Notes: generated by a model not told the origin, from the sequence alone. Counted from the stretch's first letter, positions 1-9,600 are shown. The stretch: 47,827 nt of DNA from Streptomyces cahuitamycinicus (GCF_002891435.1 NZ_POUC01000015.1:1-47827), one strand, 5' to 3'. Made by a program: numbers and translations.

Positions 1-114
1 GAAGGGAGGGGCGGCGTACGGGATGCCGCGGAAGACCGCGACACCGCGCTCGTACCGGCCCCGCAGGGCACCGAAGGGCGTCCTCACCACGGGGTCCGTC
101 CGGTCAGCCGTCAT
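1..114 (-). CDS. Carboxylesterase type B, N-terminal fragment (runs off the window)
   Basis: The first 38 residues are visible, from ATG at 114 to the window edge. They begin MTADRTDPVVRTPFGALRGR and continue to VFRGIPYAAPPF. The RG...FRGIPYAAPP signature is the N-terminal hallmark of type B carboxylesterases (para-nitrobenzyl esterase family), which hydrolyse carboxylic ester bonds with a Ser-Glu-His triad. The triad lies outside the window. The gene follows the alginate-lyase-family gene by about 100 bases on the same strand, so it is probably the last gene of this polysaccharide operon and may remove acyl groups from the glycan; that role is inference. No signal peptide is seen in the visible part. 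Confidence 0.75.
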   Translation of the reverse strand, partial: MTADRTDPVVRTPFGALRGRYERGVAVFRGIPYAAPPF

Positions 115-216
115 ACGTCCACCAGCCCCCTCACCGCGCTCGTGCACCGTGAAGATCAGAGCAACTCATTGTGGCCCGGTATTCCGGTGCACGAGCGGGT
201 GGGAGGGCTGTTCGGG

Positions 217-1467
217 TTACTTCGCGTACATCAGCGTGCCGAATCCGAGCTGGTCGAAGCCGCCGCTGGTGGTGCCGTAGTCGCCTCCTCCTCCCTCGGC
301 GTCGAGGGAGAAGCACATCTGGGAGATGTACTTGTCGTCGAGGAGCAGGCGCCGCCCGTAGTGGTAGTGGAGCATGGCCCACACCGGGCGGGGCTGGGCG
401 CGGGAGATGGAGCTGATCGCGGTGTGTGACTGCTGGGAGCAGTTCTGGCCGCTGCCCCAGGTGTAGGTGGTGAAGGGCACGTTCATGTTCAGGTTGTACT
501 TGGCGACGTACTGGGCGGCCTTCATGAAGCGGCGGCCGTCGTACGAGTAGAGGTCCTCTCCCTGGTTCCAGGCCATCTCGCAGATCGCGCCCATCTGGCC
601 CATGCCCATCATGGTGTGGCCCTGGTCGCGGCCGGACTCCTGCCACTGGCCGAGGTCGTAGCCCTCGACGCCCGGGTACAGGAACGGCACCGCGCGCCGG
701 ATCTGGCCGTTGCCGCCGCCGTTCTTGAAGTAGTTCACGGCCTGGTCGTACTTGGCGCCGTCGTCGCACAGGATCCCGATGGCCATGATCGAGGCCATGT
801 TGCACAGGTCCCAGTTCGCCCAGTAGTTGGTGATGCAGGCGTCGTTGTGGTTGATCAGGAAGCTGTTGTTCAGCGGGTAGAACACGTTCAGCATCATCTG
901 CTTGAACTTGTTCAGGTCGAACCCGGCGTAGCCGCGCATGAGTTCGGCGGCGTTGGCGAGCTGCCAGCCGTAGATCCCCGCGGCCAGGTACCGGTCGGCG
1001 TTGCCCTGGACGGACGTGAGCGTGTTCGCCCAGGCGTTGAGGATGCGCACGGCGCAGTCGCCGTTCGCGGCGGTGCCGGCGATCTGCCAGCGCAGCGCGT
1101 TCTGGTAGGCGGCGGCGATGTCGTTGTAGAGGAGCGAGTAGTTCTCCGGAGTGCCCGATCCCCGGTAGACGATGGACTGCGGCCTGGCGGTCCAGGTGGA
1201 CTGCGAGTGGGGGTTCTCCCTCAGCTTGGTCCAGCCCGACAGCCAGGGGTCGTCTCCCGCGGCGACCCTGACCTTGGCCCGGTTGATGTCGCCCCAGTTG
1301 TGCAGCATGCCGGGGTGGGTGAAGGTCGCCGGGGCCGCGGTCGCCGTGGTGGCGGTGGCGGTGGCGCCGAGGGCGAGGGCTGCGGTGAGGCCGCCGGCGG
1401 TCTTGAGCAGACCGCGGCGGCTCACTGCGCCGCTCTCGTGGTGCGTGTGGGGGGACGTGCGGCTCAT
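217..1467 (-). CDS. Secreted alginate-lyase-family polysaccharide lyase (single domain)
   Basis: The protein has 416 residues. The N-terminus carries a twin-arginine motif (SRRGLLK, residues 16-22) and a long Ala-rich hydrophobic stretch, so Tat export is likely. The mature part starts near FTHPGMLHN and matches the alpha/alpha-toroid alginate lyase family fold. It shares GNWDL-like, QESGRDQGH and WNQGxDLY blocks with the N-terminal domain of the upstream gene at 1493-4834, so the two are paralogues. Family members cleave uronic-acid-containing polysaccharides by beta-elimination; the true substrate cannot be read from sequence. ATG 1467 was chosen because GGAG lies eight bases upstream. It is 25 bases downstream of its neighbour, in one operon with an importer and a GH28-like enzyme. 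Confidence 0.8.
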   Translation of the reverse strand: MSRTSPHTHHESGAVSRRGLLKTAGGLTAALALGATATATTATAAPATFTHPGMLHNWGDINRAKVRVAAGDDPWLSGWTKLRENPHSQSTWTARPQSIVYRGSGTPENYSLLYNDIAAAYQNALRWQIAGTAANGDCAVRILNAWANTLTSVQGNADRYLAAGIYGWQLANAAELMRGYAGFDLNKFKQMMLNVFYPLNNSFLINHNDACITNYWANWDLCNMASIMAIGILCDDGAKYDQAVNYFKNGGGNGQIRRAVPFLYPGVEGYDLGQWQESGRDQGHTMMGMGQMGAICEMAWNQGEDLYSYDGRRFMKAAQYVAKYNLNMNVPFTTYTWGSGQNCSQQSHTAISSISRAQPRPVWAMLHYHYGRRLLLDDKYISQMCFSLDAEGGGGDYGTTSGGFDQLGFGTLMYAK

Positions 1468-1492
1468 GTGGGGTTCTCCGATCCGTGGAGTA

Positions 1493-4400
1493 CTACATGG
1501 GGGTAATGCTCACCTCGTCGAACTCGGTGGTGCTGCGGGTCAGGGGGCTGCGGGAGCAGACCACGAGGCCCACGTAGTAGGGGGCGTCACCGAAGCCGGG
1601 GATGTCTCCCTCGGCGAGGGGGGTCCAGGTGGCGCCGTCGTCGGTCGATGCGGATGCGGTGAAGTGCGTCCCGGTGCGCTTCAGCCGCAGCAGGCAGGGG
1701 GCGGAGACCGCCGCGTTGCCCGTGAAGGTGGACCGGGCGGCAACGGTCGTGCGCAGCATCAGCTGGGCACTCGTGCCGCCGGTGACGATCGTCCCGGCCG
1801 CCTGGTCGAACGGCGACAGGGACTTGGCCATGAGCAGGCCGACCCGGTCACCGGTGGCTCCGGCGCGGGAGAGCAGGCGAGCGGTGACCTCGCAGTCGCC
1901 GGTGACGGGCCGTCGTACGAACTGGCCGGTCATGCCCTGGTTGTTGACGGTGAGGTCGGTCCCCGCGCCCCGCACCACGAAGGTCCCGTCGTGGTGGGCG
2001 GTGCTGCCGGGGGTCGGGACGGCGACCACGCCGAGGGTGCCGTAGGCGCACTCGTCGAGGATGACGTCGCCGAGGTCACCGTAGGTCCAGGGCGCGGGCG
2101 GCGGGGTGCCGACCGTGAGGGTGAGGGTGCCGGTGGCGTCCCCGGCGGCGTTGCCCGCGCTGGTGCTGACCTTGAACTCGCCCGTCTGCGTGGGTGTTCC
2201 GGAGATCAGGCCGGTGCGCTTGTCGACGCGCAGGCCGTCGGGCAGTCCGTCCGCGGTGAACCGGATCGGTTCGTGCGAGGCGCGCAGGAGGTGCCTGAAG
2301 GGCGCGCCCTTGTTGGCGAACGCCGTGGCGCCGGAGATGAGTTGCGGCTTGGCCGGGGTCGGCATCGCCGACGCGGCGGACTCCGACAGGGGACCGCGTC
2401 CGGCGCAGTTGGTCTTGGCGACGGCGTAGTGGTACGTCGTACCGGGGGTGCCGGTGGCGTCGGCGTACCGGACGCGGGTGCCGAAGCCGACCGCGCCGAT
2501 GCCGGTGGCGATCGTCTCGAAGGGGCCGTCGGCCGCTGCGGCGCGCAGCACCTTGTAGCGGGCCGAGAGGTCCGGATCGGTCCAGGCCAGCTCGACCGCG
2601 TCGGCGCCCGCGACGGCCCGCAGGTCACCGGCGGCGGTGGCCGGGCGGGGCACGGACCAGACCTCCCCGGCGGTACGGGAGACGACGCTGACGTTGTCGA
2701 AGGCTCCGGAGCCGGTCTCGGCGTACTCCTCGTCGACGCCGAGGCAGGACGTGAGGGTGAGACCGACGTAGGCGGTGCGGCCCAACTTGACGTCACTGGA
2801 GCCGACTTCGGTCCAGCGGATGCCGTCCGGGGAGATGGCGCCGGTGCAGCGGTCGCCCCGGCGGGTCACGCGGACCCAGTACGGCATGCGCATCCGGTAG
2901 CCGTCGCCCGCGCCCTCGACGTACGGGGCCTCGATCGGGGTCGCCGACTCGGGCAGCGTGCCGAGGGAGGAGATCGGGAAGCCGGCGCTCGTGGTGATCG
3001 CCTCCTGCTGGGACGGCGGCACGGGTGTGCTGCCGGTGCCCTTGACCCCGGCACCCGCCTTGGCCCGTACGGACCACACGCCGCTCCAGGTGTGCAGCGG
3101 CAGGCCCTGGATCAGCATGGCGGCGTGGGCGGCGTCCGCGTCCAGGCCCGCCCGTACGGTGACACCGATCTTTGAGTACTGGGAGCTGAGCGGATACACG
3201 ATCCGCGCGGTGATCGTGCCGTCGCCGCCCAGCGGCAGATACGCCAGGCGGTGGGTGTCGGCGGTGCCGGACGCCTCCAGCACGAACCGCTCACCGTCGA
3301 AGACGGCCGAGCCGGGGATCCTGACGCTCCCGATGTCCCGCGTCTTCCAGGGATCGGGCAGTTTGGCAACCGCCGCCGCCCAGGGGGACCTGGCGCTGGT
3401 GCCCCGGGAGTTGGTGGCTGTCACCGTGTAGTAGGAGGGCTTGCCCGGGTGGGCGTCCCGGTCGGTGTACGCCGGCTTGTCGAGACCGGTCGCGATCTTT
3501 TCGTACGGTCCGTCGGCGCTGGTCGCCCGCAGGACCGTGTACGACTCGGCCCACGCCGACGGCACCCAGGTCACGGTGACGGCCTTGTCGCCGCCCACCG
3601 CCGTGACACCCGCCGGAGCCGTGGGTTTGTCATGAGACGGGGCTTTCGTCCCCGCGAAGGTGAGGGTGCCCCAGCTCGGCAGGTCGTCGTTGCTGCCCTC
3701 GACGACCCGGGCACCGCCCGTGCCGCGGAAGACGGCCGCCTTGGTGTAGGGGGTGTCGAGGCCCCGGACTCCGGCGTAGTGCGCGTAGGCCATCTCGTAG
3801 ATGGGGGGCAGGTTGCCGCGAACCTTGTCGGAGACGGTGGTCTTGACGTACTTGCCGGTGCGGTCCAGGTCGGGGACGAAGGGCACGTCGCCGCCGAGGT
3901 TGTAGCGGGCGGCGTACTCGGTGTTCCGCAGCAGCCGGTTGTCGTCGAAGGCGTACAGGTCGACGCCCTGGTTCCAGGCGACCTGCGCGGCGTCCGCTAG
4001 CAGGCCGACCGCGAGCTGCTCGTGGCCCTGGTCGCGGCCGGACTCCTGGCCCTGTCCCGCGTCGGTGACGATGCGGTGCGCGACACTGCCGTTGCCCGCG
4101 CCGGCGGCGGCGAAGCGCAGCGCGTCCTCGAAGAGGGTGGGCTCCTCGCAGAACACGCCGATGGCCAGGATCGACTGGACGGACGTCAGGTCCCAGTTGC
4201 CGTTGGCGTAGAGCATGTAGCCGGAGATCGCCGGATACCAGACGCGCAGGAAGGACTCCTCGCAGCGCGCGATGTCCTCCTTCGCCCAGCCGTCGTAGCC
4301 GCTGTGCCGGAGCAGCTCGGCGGCGTTGACGAACTTGAAGACCTGGAGCCCGGCGCCGAGCGGGCCGTCGGCGCCGGTGACGGCCGTCAGGGACGCCGAC

Positions 4401-4834
4401 CAGGCGTTGAGGATGTCGCGGGACTTGTCGGCGTAGGCACGCTCGCCCGTGACGCACCACATCAGCGCGGTCTGGTAGGCGGCTGCCGAGTCGGCCACGG
4501 CCTGGTTCTGGAAGTTGGTGGGGCCGCGGCCCCAGGAGGTGATCTGGCCGGTGTTCTGGATGGTGTACGTGGCCTTCGAGCGCGCGTGGGCCGCGAGCGC
4601 CAGGTAGCCGTCGTGGATCGGGGATTCCTCGGCGGCGACGGCGGCCTTCATACGGGCCAGGTCGTCGGCGCTGTGCAGCAGCCCCGGGTGCGTGAAGGCG
4701 CGGAGCCCGGTGGTGCCGTCCTGGGCGGCGGCCCGGGCGGTGCCGGGCGCGAGCAGTCCGCTCGCGCCCGCCACCAGCAGCAGGGCCGCCGTGCCGCCGA
4801 GGAAGTTCCGGCGGCTCGGAGCAGAAGTGATCAT
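1493..4834 (-). CDS. Secreted multidomain alginate-lyase-family enzyme with FN3, Ig-like and beta-sandwich modules
   Basis: The protein has 1113 residues from ATG 4834, which overlaps the stop of the preceding gene (ATGA). An upstream in-frame start would lie inside that gene and is rejected. Order: Tat signal (SRRNFLGG, 7-14); alginate-lyase-like domain about 47-395, starting FTHPGLLHS and containing QESGRDQGH (263-271) and WNQGVDLY; fibronectin type III about 404-492; a concanavalin-like beta-sandwich about 495-735; a second FN3 about 745-830; a putative Ig domain about 835-920 (GLPDGLRVDKRTGLISGTPT); and a second beta-sandwich to the end. The lyase domain is paralogous to the next gene. 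The accessory modules probably bind polysaccharide or act as spacers. Substrate is unknown; a uronate polymer is the likeliest guess. Confidence 0.8.
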   Translation of the reverse strand: MITSAPSRRNFLGGTAALLLVAGASGLLAPGTARAAAQDGTTGLRAFTHPGLLHSADDLARMKAAVAAEESPIHDGYLALAAHARSKATYTIQNTGQITSWGRGPTNFQNQAVADSAAAYQTALMWCVTGERAYADKSRDILNAWSASLTAVTGADGPLGAGLQVFKFVNAAELLRHSGYDGWAKEDIARCEESFLRVWYPAISGYMLYANGNWDLTSVQSILAIGVFCEEPTLFEDALRFAAAGAGNGSVAHRIVTDAGQGQESGRDQGHEQLAVGLLADAAQVAWNQGVDLYAFDDNRLLRNTEYAARYNLGGDVPFVPDLDRTGKYVKTTVSDKVRGNLPPIYEMAYAHYAGVRGLDTPYTKAAVFRGTGGARVVEGSNDDLPSWGTLTFAGTKAPSHDKPTAPAGVTAVGGDKAVTVTWVPSAWAESYTVLRATSADGPYEKIATGLDKPAYTDRDAHPGKPSYYTVTATNSRGTSARSPWAAAVAKLPDPWKTRDIGSVRIPGSAVFDGERFVLEASGTADTHRLAYLPLGGDGTITARIVYPLSSQYSKIGVTVRAGLDADAAHAAMLIQGLPLHTWSGVWSVRAKAGAGVKGTGSTPVPPSQQEAITTSAGFPISSLGTLPESATPIEAPYVEGAGDGYRMRMPYWVRVTRRGDRCTGAISPDGIRWTEVGSSDVKLGRTAYVGLTLTSCLGVDEEYAETGSGAFDNVSVVSRTAGEVWSVPRPATAAGDLRAVAGADAVELAWTDPDLSARYKVLRAAAADGPFETIATGIGAVGFGTRVRYADATGTPGTTYHYAVAKTNCAGRGPLSESAASAMPTPAKPQLISGATAFANKGAPFRHLLRASHEPIRFTADGLPDGLRVDKRTGLISGTPTQTGEFKVSTSAGNAAGDATGTLTLTVGTPPPAPWTYGDLGDVILDECAYGTLGVVAVPTPGSTAHHDGTFVVRGAGTDLTVNNQGMTGQFVRRPVTGDCEVTARLLSRAGATGDRVGLLMAKSLSPFDQAAGTIVTGGTSAQLMLRTTVAARSTFTGNAAVSAPCLLRLKRTGTHFTASASTDDGATWTPLAEGDIPGFGDAPYYVGLVVCSRSPLTRSTTEFDEVSITPM

Positions 4835-6360
4835 GACGCGGCTGCCTCGGCCTCGGCGGTGGTGAGGAACTTCAGGTTCGTCACGTGCTCGTTGACGAAC
4901 ATGGGCACGCCGTCCGAGGCCAGGTACCACGCCGGCTTGCCCCCGCTGTCGGCGATCACCCTGCCGTTGACGCGGAGGTTCTCGAAGGTGACGTCCTTGA
5001 TCGCGTGCTCCGCGTCGAGGCCGGCGATGATCGAGAGGTCGGCGTTCTTGCCGTTGTAGCTGAGATCCTTGATGTAGACGGACTCGATGGCGCGGCCGGC
5101 CGACGTGTTGTACTTCGGGTTGTACTCGACCCGCAGGTGGATGAGCTGGCCCCAGCGGAAGTCCTCCACGCGGATGTCGTCGAACCTGACGTCCCGGACG
5201 GTGTTGCTGTCACCGACCATGAAGGCGATGGCGCCCTGGTAGGTCACCTGCGGCTCGCGGTGGTCGAGGATGTCGATGTTCTCGTAGCGCAGGTTTTCCA
5301 GCACCTCGGGGTTCTCGGAATTGCCGTGCACGCCGATGTTGATCGGGTGGGCGACGTCGGCCCAGAGGGAGCAGTTCTTGACGGTGATGTTGCGGGTGTC
5401 GCCGTAGAAGTCCCAGCGGTGGGTGTAGAGGGCGACGCAGTCGTCGGAGGTGCGCAGGAAGCAGCCGTCGACCGTTATGTTCTCGGAGCAGTAGAGCTGG
5501 ATGCCGTCGCCCCAGCCCTGGTGGCTGAAGGCGCGCAGGTTCTTGATGGTGATGTTCTGGGACTCGGCGACCCTGACGTTCTCGTACCGGGGGTTGAGGA
5601 TCGTGATGCCGTCGATCGTGATGTTCTCGCACTTGCGGATGAACATCGCGCCGACGGGGGAGTCGTAGAGCACGCCGCGGCCGATCACCCGGGAGTTCTC
5701 CGCCCCCTCGATGTTCACGTGTGCGTTGAGGACCGCACCGGGGGCCAGGTAGACAGTGGTGTTGCTGGGCACCTTCAAAATCTTGTCGGTGGGAGTGTGG
5801 AAACCGGGCCCGAAGTACATGACCTTCTTGTCGCCCTCGGCGGGCACGTCCTTCTCGAGCGGGTTCGCGAACAGGTGCAGGCAGTCGAAGATCTTGTCGT
5901 CGACCTGGACGACGACGTTGCGGGGCCGGTCCAGGGTGAAGCGCGCGGTGCTGCCGAGTACCTCGGGCTTGATGCCGTACGAGTCCGGGCGGATGCGGAC
6001 CTTCTCGCCGCCGCCCGGGTTGTACGTGACCTCGACCTCGACGGTGCCGGAGAAGTCGAAGGCGGCCCAGGAGGAGTTCTGGGGTCTGTTGCTGCCGGTG
6101 TTCGGGTCGATCTGTGCGAGCTTGGCGAGGTAGACGCCGAGCTTCTGCCAAGTGCCTCCGGCAGGCCGGACCTTGACGGTGAAGGAGTTGTTGACAGGCA
6201 CCTTCGGAAGGGGCGGGTGGATGACCACGCTGTCGCCGGTGGTGCCGGCGTCATCCGCCGCGGCGGCCTGCGTGGTTCCCACGAGGCTGCCGGCCAAGCC
6301 GGCGGCAGCGATGACACCGGCGGCCTGGAGGGTGGTTCGGCGAGACAGGGGGCTGTTCAT
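4831..6360 (-). CDS. Secreted right-handed beta-helix glycosidase (GH28/GH49-like, polygalacturonase-type)
   Basis: The protein has 509 residues and a Tat signal (SRRTTLQAAG, 6-15). An N-terminal beta-rich part (about 45-160) precedes repeated beta-helix coils (NITIDGI, NITIKNL, NITVDGC, NITVKNC). In clan GH-N enzymes catalysis uses paired Asp residues in these coils. Here GDG (Asp285) and SDDC (Asp306-307), with GVHG (His345) further on, sit where GH28 residues are expected, so a polygalacturonase or related exo-glycosidase is likely; a GH49-like member is an alternative. ATG 6360 has AAGGAG six bases upstream, better than TTG 6366. The gene overlaps the multidomain lyase by ATGA and lies 35 bases after the permease gene. 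Confidence 0.75.
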   Translation of the reverse strand: MNSPLSRRTTLQAAGVIAAAGLAGSLVGTTQAAAADDAGTTGDSVVIHPPLPKVPVNNSFTVKVRPAGGTWQKLGVYLAKLAQIDPNTGSNRPQNSSWAAFDFSGTVEVEVTYNPGGGEKVRIRPDSYGIKPEVLGSTARFTLDRPRNVVVQVDDKIFDCLHLFANPLEKDVPAEGDKKVMYFGPGFHTPTDKILKVPSNTTVYLAPGAVLNAHVNIEGAENSRVIGRGVLYDSPVGAMFIRKCENITIDGITILNPRYENVRVAESQNITIKNLRAFSHQGWGDGIQLYCSENITVDGCFLRTSDDCVALYTHRWDFYGDTRNITVKNCSLWADVAHPINIGVHGNSENPEVLENLRYENIDILDHREPQVTYQGAIAFMVGDSNTVRDVRFDDIRVEDFRWGQLIHLRVEYNPKYNTSAGRAIESVYIKDLSYNGKNADLSIIAGLDAEHAIKDVTFENLRVNGRVIADSGGKPAWYLASDGVPMFVNEHVTNLKFLTTAEAEAAAS

Positions 6361-6395
6361 GCGCAACTCCTTGCGAAGAGGTTCGGTAAGAGGTG

Positions 6396-7259
6396 TTACT
6401 TCAGGCCGGTCGTCGACATCCCGGCGACGAAACCGCGTTGAGCGATCAGGAAGATCAGCAGGATCGGGACGACGTACATCACGGAGGCCGCGGCCTGGAG
6501 ATTGGCGACGGGTGTTCCGGCCGACGTCACGTAGGTGCTCATGACGGCGACGGCCAGCGTCGACTTGTCGGTGGACAGCAGCAGTTGCGGAGCGATGTAG
6601 TCGCCCCAGGACCAGGTGAAGGCGATCACGAAGCTCGCGGACAGCACCGGCCAGGACTGCGGCAGGAAGATCCGCCAGAAGATCGTGCCGTAGCCGCAGC
6701 CGTCGACGATCGCGGCCTCCTCCAGCTCACGGGGCAGCCCGGCGAAGAACTGCCGGAAGAGGAAGACCAGATAGGGGGCGGCCGCCAGTCCCCAGAACAC
6801 CCACGGCCAGTACGTGTCGACCATGCCGAGCTTGGCGAAGATCAGGTAGGTCGGCAGCAGTGTGATCATCTGCGGCAGCATCATCGAGCCGATGAGGATG
6901 CCGAACAGCGTCTTCTTGCCGGGGGCTTCCAGGCGGGCGAAGCCGAAACCGACCCAGGCCGAGCTGAGCGTGACGAGCACGGCGTAGATCAGGGCGATGA
7001 TCAGGGAGTTGCGGGCGTAGCCGAGGAAGTCGATCAGGTTGAAGGCGTCGGCGAAGTTGTGCCACTGGAAGTCGGTGGGCAGCCAGTGCACGGGCGAGGC
7101 GGCCAGTTCGGCCGGGGTCTTCAGGCCGGAGAGGATCAGCCAGCCGAAGGGGCCGATGAACAGCCCGGTGAGGGCGACGAGGACCGTGTAGAGGACGAGG
7201 CGGTTGACGCGTACCCGCACCGGGGGCGCCGAGTTCGGGGGCAGGCTGGTGGCGGTCAC
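6396..7259 (-). CDS. Carbohydrate ABC transporter permease (MalG-type)
   Basis: The protein has 287 residues with about six membrane segments, the first near residues 20-45. The cytoplasmic EAA loop, ELEEAAIVDGCGY at 178-190, contacts the ATPase. It is the second membrane subunit of a CUT1-type sugar importer. GTG 7259 was chosen because it overlaps the stop of the preceding permease (GTGA) and GGAGG lies seven bases upstream; the longer open frame upstream runs inside that neighbour and is a shadow. No ATPase gene is adjacent, so a shared MsiK-type ATPase encoded elsewhere is expected. Confidence 0.92.
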   Translation of the reverse strand: MTATSLPPNSAPPVRVRVNRLVLYTVLVALTGLFIGPFGWLILSGLKTPAELAASPVHWLPTDFQWHNFADAFNLIDFLGYARNSLIIALIYAVLVTLSSAWVGFGFARLEAPGKKTLFGILIGSMMLPQMITLLPTYLIFAKLGMVDTYWPWVFWGLAAAPYLVFLFRQFFAGLPRELEEAAIVDGCGYGTIFWRIFLPQSWPVLSASFVIAFTWSWGDYIAPQLLLSTDKSTLAVAVMSTYVTSAGTPVANLQAAASVMYVVPILLIFLIAQRGFVAGMSTTGLK

Positions 7260-8254
7260 TTCTTCGCCTCCGGGTCGACGTTGTAGAACACCACGCCGGA
7301 CGTGAACTTGAAGATGAGTCCGGTCACGATCAGGATCAGGACGAAGAGCACCCACAGCAGTGCGGAGGCGTAGCCGTAGCGGCCGAGCGCGAAGTACTGC
7401 GAGAAGACGTGCATCATGTAGAGGTAGTTGGACTGCGGCAGGGCGGTGACGCCGGCCGTGGTGCCGTCCGGCGACAGCAGCAGCGGCATGATGGTCTGCA
7501 CGGAGGCGATCACGCCGGTCACGGTCTGGAAGAGCAGCACCGGCGACAGCAGCGGCACGGTGATGCTGCGGAAGGTCCGCCAGGCACTCGCCCCGTCGAT
7601 CCGGGCGGCCTCGTGGAGTTCCCGGGGTACGTCCTGGAGCCCCGCCAGCGAGATGATCATGACGTTTCCGGCCGCCCACAGCACGCTCATCAGCAGCACG
7701 TAGCGGGCGTAGGGGTCGGCGAGCCAGCCCAGCGCGTCGAGGCCGAACAGGGTGACGACGCCGTTGGCGGCACCTGAGTTCTGGTCGAAGAGCGCCTTGA
7801 AGGTGAGGCCGACACCGACCGGGGGCACCACGGCCGGCAGGTAGAGCAGGGTGCGGAACAGCCCGCGCGCCTTGATGGGCCGGTTGACCAGGACGGCCAG
7901 CCCGAGCCCCGCGATGATCGAAAGCGGTACCGACGTGAGCGCGAACAGGCCGGTGCGGCCCAGGGAGTTCCACGTCTGCGGATCGGAGAACAGCTCCGTG
8001 TAGTTGCCGAGTCCGACGTACCGCCAGTGCGGCGAGATGCCGTCGTACGTGGTGAAGCTCAGCCACAGCGCGTACGCCATCGGCACGATGGTCAGCAGCA
8101 GGAAACCGATGATCCAGGGCGCGGTGAACAGGTAGAAAGCGCGGTGCCTGCGGCCGGTCATGGAAATCTTGGGCCGCTCGGCCGGGGCCGGGCGGGCGGT
8201 GCTCGCCGCCGGGGGGCCGGACCTTCCGGTGACGGATATCTGCTCGACCGTCAT
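7256..8254 (-). CDS. Sugar ABC transporter permease (MalF-type)
   Basis: The protein has 332 residues. A Pro/Ala-rich cytoplasmic N-terminus (about 1-38) is followed by six predicted membrane segments and an EAA loop (ELHEAARIDGASAW, 212-225). It pairs with the permease encoded next to form the channel of a CUT1-type importer. ATG 8254 overlaps the stop of the binding-protein gene (ATGA), and a GGAGCAGG stretch precedes it. The three importer genes are translationally coupled, which points to one oligosaccharide importer taking up products of the lyases and glycosidase encoded downstream. Confidence 0.93.
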   Translation of the reverse strand: MTVEQISVTGRSGPPAASTARPAPAERPKISMTGRRHRAFYLFTAPWIIGFLLLTIVPMAYALWLSFTTYDGISPHWRYVGLGNYTELFSDPQTWNSLGRTGLFALTSVPLSIIAGLGLAVLVNRPIKARGLFRTLLYLPAVVPPVGVGLTFKALFDQNSGAANGVVTLFGLDALGWLADPYARYVLLMSVLWAAGNVMIISLAGLQDVPRELHEAARIDGASAWRTFRSITVPLLSPVLLFQTVTGVIASVQTIMPLLLSPDGTTAGVTALPQSNYLYMMHVFSQYFALGRYGYASALLWVLFVLILIVTGLIFKFTSGVVFYNVDPEAKK

Positions 8255-9600
8255 CCCACCTGCTCCTTACCGCGCTTCAGCTGCTCGTTCATGACGGAGT
8301 TCAGGCGGCCCGCGAGGGCGTCGACGGACAGGTGACCCTTCATCGCGGCCGGCGCCTCCTGGTTGAAGAGGGCGTAGAGCGAGTCCACCGAGGCGTAGGG
8401 CGTGAAGGCGATCACCGAGAAGTGCTTCAGCTCGGCGTTCTGCACCTTCAGCACCCGCTTCTGGTAGTCCTCCTGGGCGGGCATCAGCGGGCGCAGGGAC
8501 TTCAGCGTGGGGATGCCCCAGCCGCCGGAGGCGCGGGCCCGGGCCGGCCCCTCACCGAAGAACCACTCGAAGACCCGCCAGGCCGCGTCCTTGTTCTTCG
8601 CCTTCTTCGGCATCCACAGGCCGGTGCCCGCCTGGCAGGGGCTGACCCGCTGACCGCCCTCGAACACCGGGGCGGGGGCGAGGCGGGAGAGCGGTGCCAG
8701 CTTCTTGTCCGAGTTGATCAGGCCGCCGAGCCAGTAGCCGGAATTCGACATGGCCATGCGGTTCGCCTGGAAGGTGGGCCCGTCCCAGGTGTTGGGGTCC
8801 GGCTGGACGATGCTGGGGCCGACCTTGGCCCGGCCGTACTCGATGTACCAGTTCAGCGCCTTGCGGGCCTCGGGGGTCGTGAAGTCGACGCGGGAGAAGT
8901 CGTCGCTGAACAGGTTCCCGCCCGCCGCCGCCGTCAGGCTCGCGAGGAGGTTGGGTGTCAGCACGCCGTTGTAGCTGCCGCCGAAGACGATCGTCTGGCC
9001 GTTGCGGCGCCGGGTGAGCCGCTTGGCGTTCTCCAGCCACTCCTCGTAAGTGACCGGCTCGGTCTCCGGCGGGTGGCCGACGCCCGCCTTGTCGAAGAGG
9101 GCGGTGTTGTACCAGAACATGGAGTCCTGGGAGAAGTCCTTCGCCATGCCGTAGCGGGGGCCCCTGCCCTGGGTCCGGCCGTCGTAGCGCCACAGGTCGT
9201 TGACCGGGTCGAGGTCGCCGGACTTGAGGACTGTGCTCCGGGCGAAGTACGGGTCCAGGTCCTCCATCACGTCGCGGGCCGCGAAGTAGGGGGCGTCCGT
9301 GGCGCCGACGCCGCGCACCAGGTCGGGCGGCGCGCCGTTGGTCATCATGCCGATGAGCTTGGTGATGTCGTACCGCACCGTGACGATCTTGACCCCGATG
9401 TCCTTCCGGGCCTGCCGGATCAGCTCCGGGGAGATGTCGTCGGGCTTGGCCATCATCGTTACGGTCTCGCCGCCGCCGCCGACACCGCTGGAAACCTGCA
9501 TCGCGCAGCCGCTCAGCGACGCCGTGCCGGTCGCGGCGCCGGCGGCCGAGAGGGCGAGGAATCGGCGGCGGCTCAGGGATGCACCGGCACGTGGGTGCAT
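8251..9600 (-). CDS. Extracellular sugar-binding lipoprotein of ABC importer
   Basis: The protein has 449 residues. The N-terminus combines a Tat-like motif (SRRRFLALS, 10-18) with a lipobox LSGC whose Cys32 would be lipidated. The rest resembles family 1 solute-binding proteins (a GETVTMM start, a central FWYNTALFDKAG-type stretch, a C-terminal WRVFEWFFGEG). It captures oligosaccharide outside the membrane for the two downstream permeases. ATG 9600 has GGAGG about ten bases upstream; a longer in-frame extension to 9819 crosses the regulatory region and is unlikely. It is the first gene of the leftward operon, with two palindromic operator-like sites upstream. Confidence 0.9.
   Translation of the reverse strand: MHPRAGASLSRRRFLALSAAGAATGTASLSGCAMQVSSGVGGGGETVTMMAKPDDISPELIRQARKDIGVKIVTVRYDITKLIGMMTNGAPPDLVRGVGATDAPYFAARDVMEDLDPYFARSTVLKSGDLDPVNDLWRYDGRTQGRGPRYGMAKDFSQDSMFWYNTALFDKAGVGHPPETEPVTYEEWLENAKRLTRRRNGQTIVFGGSYNGVLTPNLLASLTAAAGGNLFSDDFSRVDFTTPEARKALNWYIEYGRAKVGPSIVQPDPNTWDGPTFQANRMAMSNSGYWLGGLINSDKKLAPLSRLAPAPVFEGGQRVSPCQAGTGLWMPKKAKNKDAAWRVFEWFFGEGPARARASGGWGIPTLKSLRPLMPAQEDYQKRVLKVQNAELKHFSVIAFTPYASVDSLYALFNQEAPAAMKGHLSVDALAGRLNSVMNEQLKRGKEQVG

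Noticed and set aside
1172..3175. Long plus-strand frame antisense to the lyase genes
   Set aside because: It is a high-GC antisense shadow with no recognisable protein features.
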